A stretch of 19,117 nucleotides of DNA from Spongospora subterranea. Taxonomy: Eukaryota > Endomyxa > Phytomyxea > Plasmodiophorida > Plasmodiophoridae. The translations under genes were made by a program, and so were the position numbers. Each line of letters opens with the position of its first letter. Position 1 is the stretch's first letter. The notes under the pieces were generated by a model. That model worked only from the letters and a program-made list of their open reading frames with translations, was not told the DNA's origin and did no database searches. Shown here in pieces: positions 19,023 through 19,117 of this stretch. The stretch lies in assembly GCA_900404475.1 (NCBI GenBank), contig OUQQ01000025.1, positions 8,336 through 27,452 of the forward strand, given 5' to 3'.

Positions 19023-19117
19023 AAAATGCCCTGTTGATTATTGCGCAGTTTTGTAAATGCCCTGTTAATTTTTGCGCAGTTTTGAAAATGCCCTGTTAAT
19101 TTTTGCGCAGTTTTGAA
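19023..19117. repeat. 31 bp tandem repeat running off the window edge
   Basis: Three units share aaatgccctgtt, then aattttt or gattatt, then gcgcagtttt. The atg of each unit lies at 19026, 19057 and 19088, an exact 31 bp period. Copies 2 and 3 are nearly identical and copy 1 has a few changes. The array continues past 19117, so its size is unknown. Confidence 0.93.

Noticed and set aside
18899..19099. 66-codon plus-strand frame at the right end
   Set aside because: Its last third is translated satellite repeat and nothing else supports it.
19023..19117. CRISPR-like array
   Set aside because: The 31 bp units are directly adjacent with no unique spacers, and the genome is eukaryotic.

Overview
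The window is nuclear DNA of a microbial eukaryote. Five genes can be recognised by protein similarity. All of the multi-exon ones splice with GT-AG introns, mostly 45-63 nt long (a few 69-125 nt), at a density of up to one per ~150 coding bases. Base composition is mildly AT-leaning by eye, there are no bacterial-type ribosome sites or operons, and tandem repeats fill the gene-poor parts. My best guess is a compact-intron protist such as a plasmodiophorid cercozoan (Spongospora/Plasmodiophora type). That lineage call is low-confidence inference. The exon joins below were worked out by hand from reading frame, intron phase and family alignment.

Layout. 1-1012 holds nothing I can support. 1013-~1780 is a ~250 bp tandem repeat of coding-like sequence. 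1837-3163 (+) is an unrecognised protein with three copies of a well-spaced Cys4/Trp-Gly domain, the best novel candidate here. 3164-4831 is gene-poor, with a probable decayed tyrosine-recombinase fragment (3512-3727, -) and a 17 bp tandem repeat (3971-4048). 4832-7384 (+) is a 13-exon SAPS-domain PP6 regulatory subunit. It converges on 7696-8390 (-), a UBE2E-class ubiquitin-conjugating enzyme with a probable 5' UTR intron. 9178-10844 (+) is an unusual BSD domain plus degenerate Gfo/Idh/MocA oxidoreductase fusion. 11110-12247 (-) is a THOC6-type WD40 protein. 12773-14072 (-) is an unrecognised multi-exon gene with a provisional model. 14270-16126 (+) is a single-exon, mostly disordered protein ending in a PH-like domain. 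16542-18844 (-) is an ARMH3 (DUF1741, C10orf76) orthologue. A 31 bp tandem repeat runs off the right edge.

The genes do not form one pathway. The recognised ones are housekeeping functions: phosphatase targeting (SAPS), ubiquitin transfer (UBE2E), mRNA export (THOC6) and Golgi phosphoinositide/Arf regulation (ARMH3). Transcription units alternate in direction with short gaps, as in compact protist genomes. The lineage-specific material (Cys4-repeat protein, coding-like repeats, recombinase remnant) is concentrated in the first 4 kb, which looks like an accessory, repeat-rich segment beside a conserved gene block.
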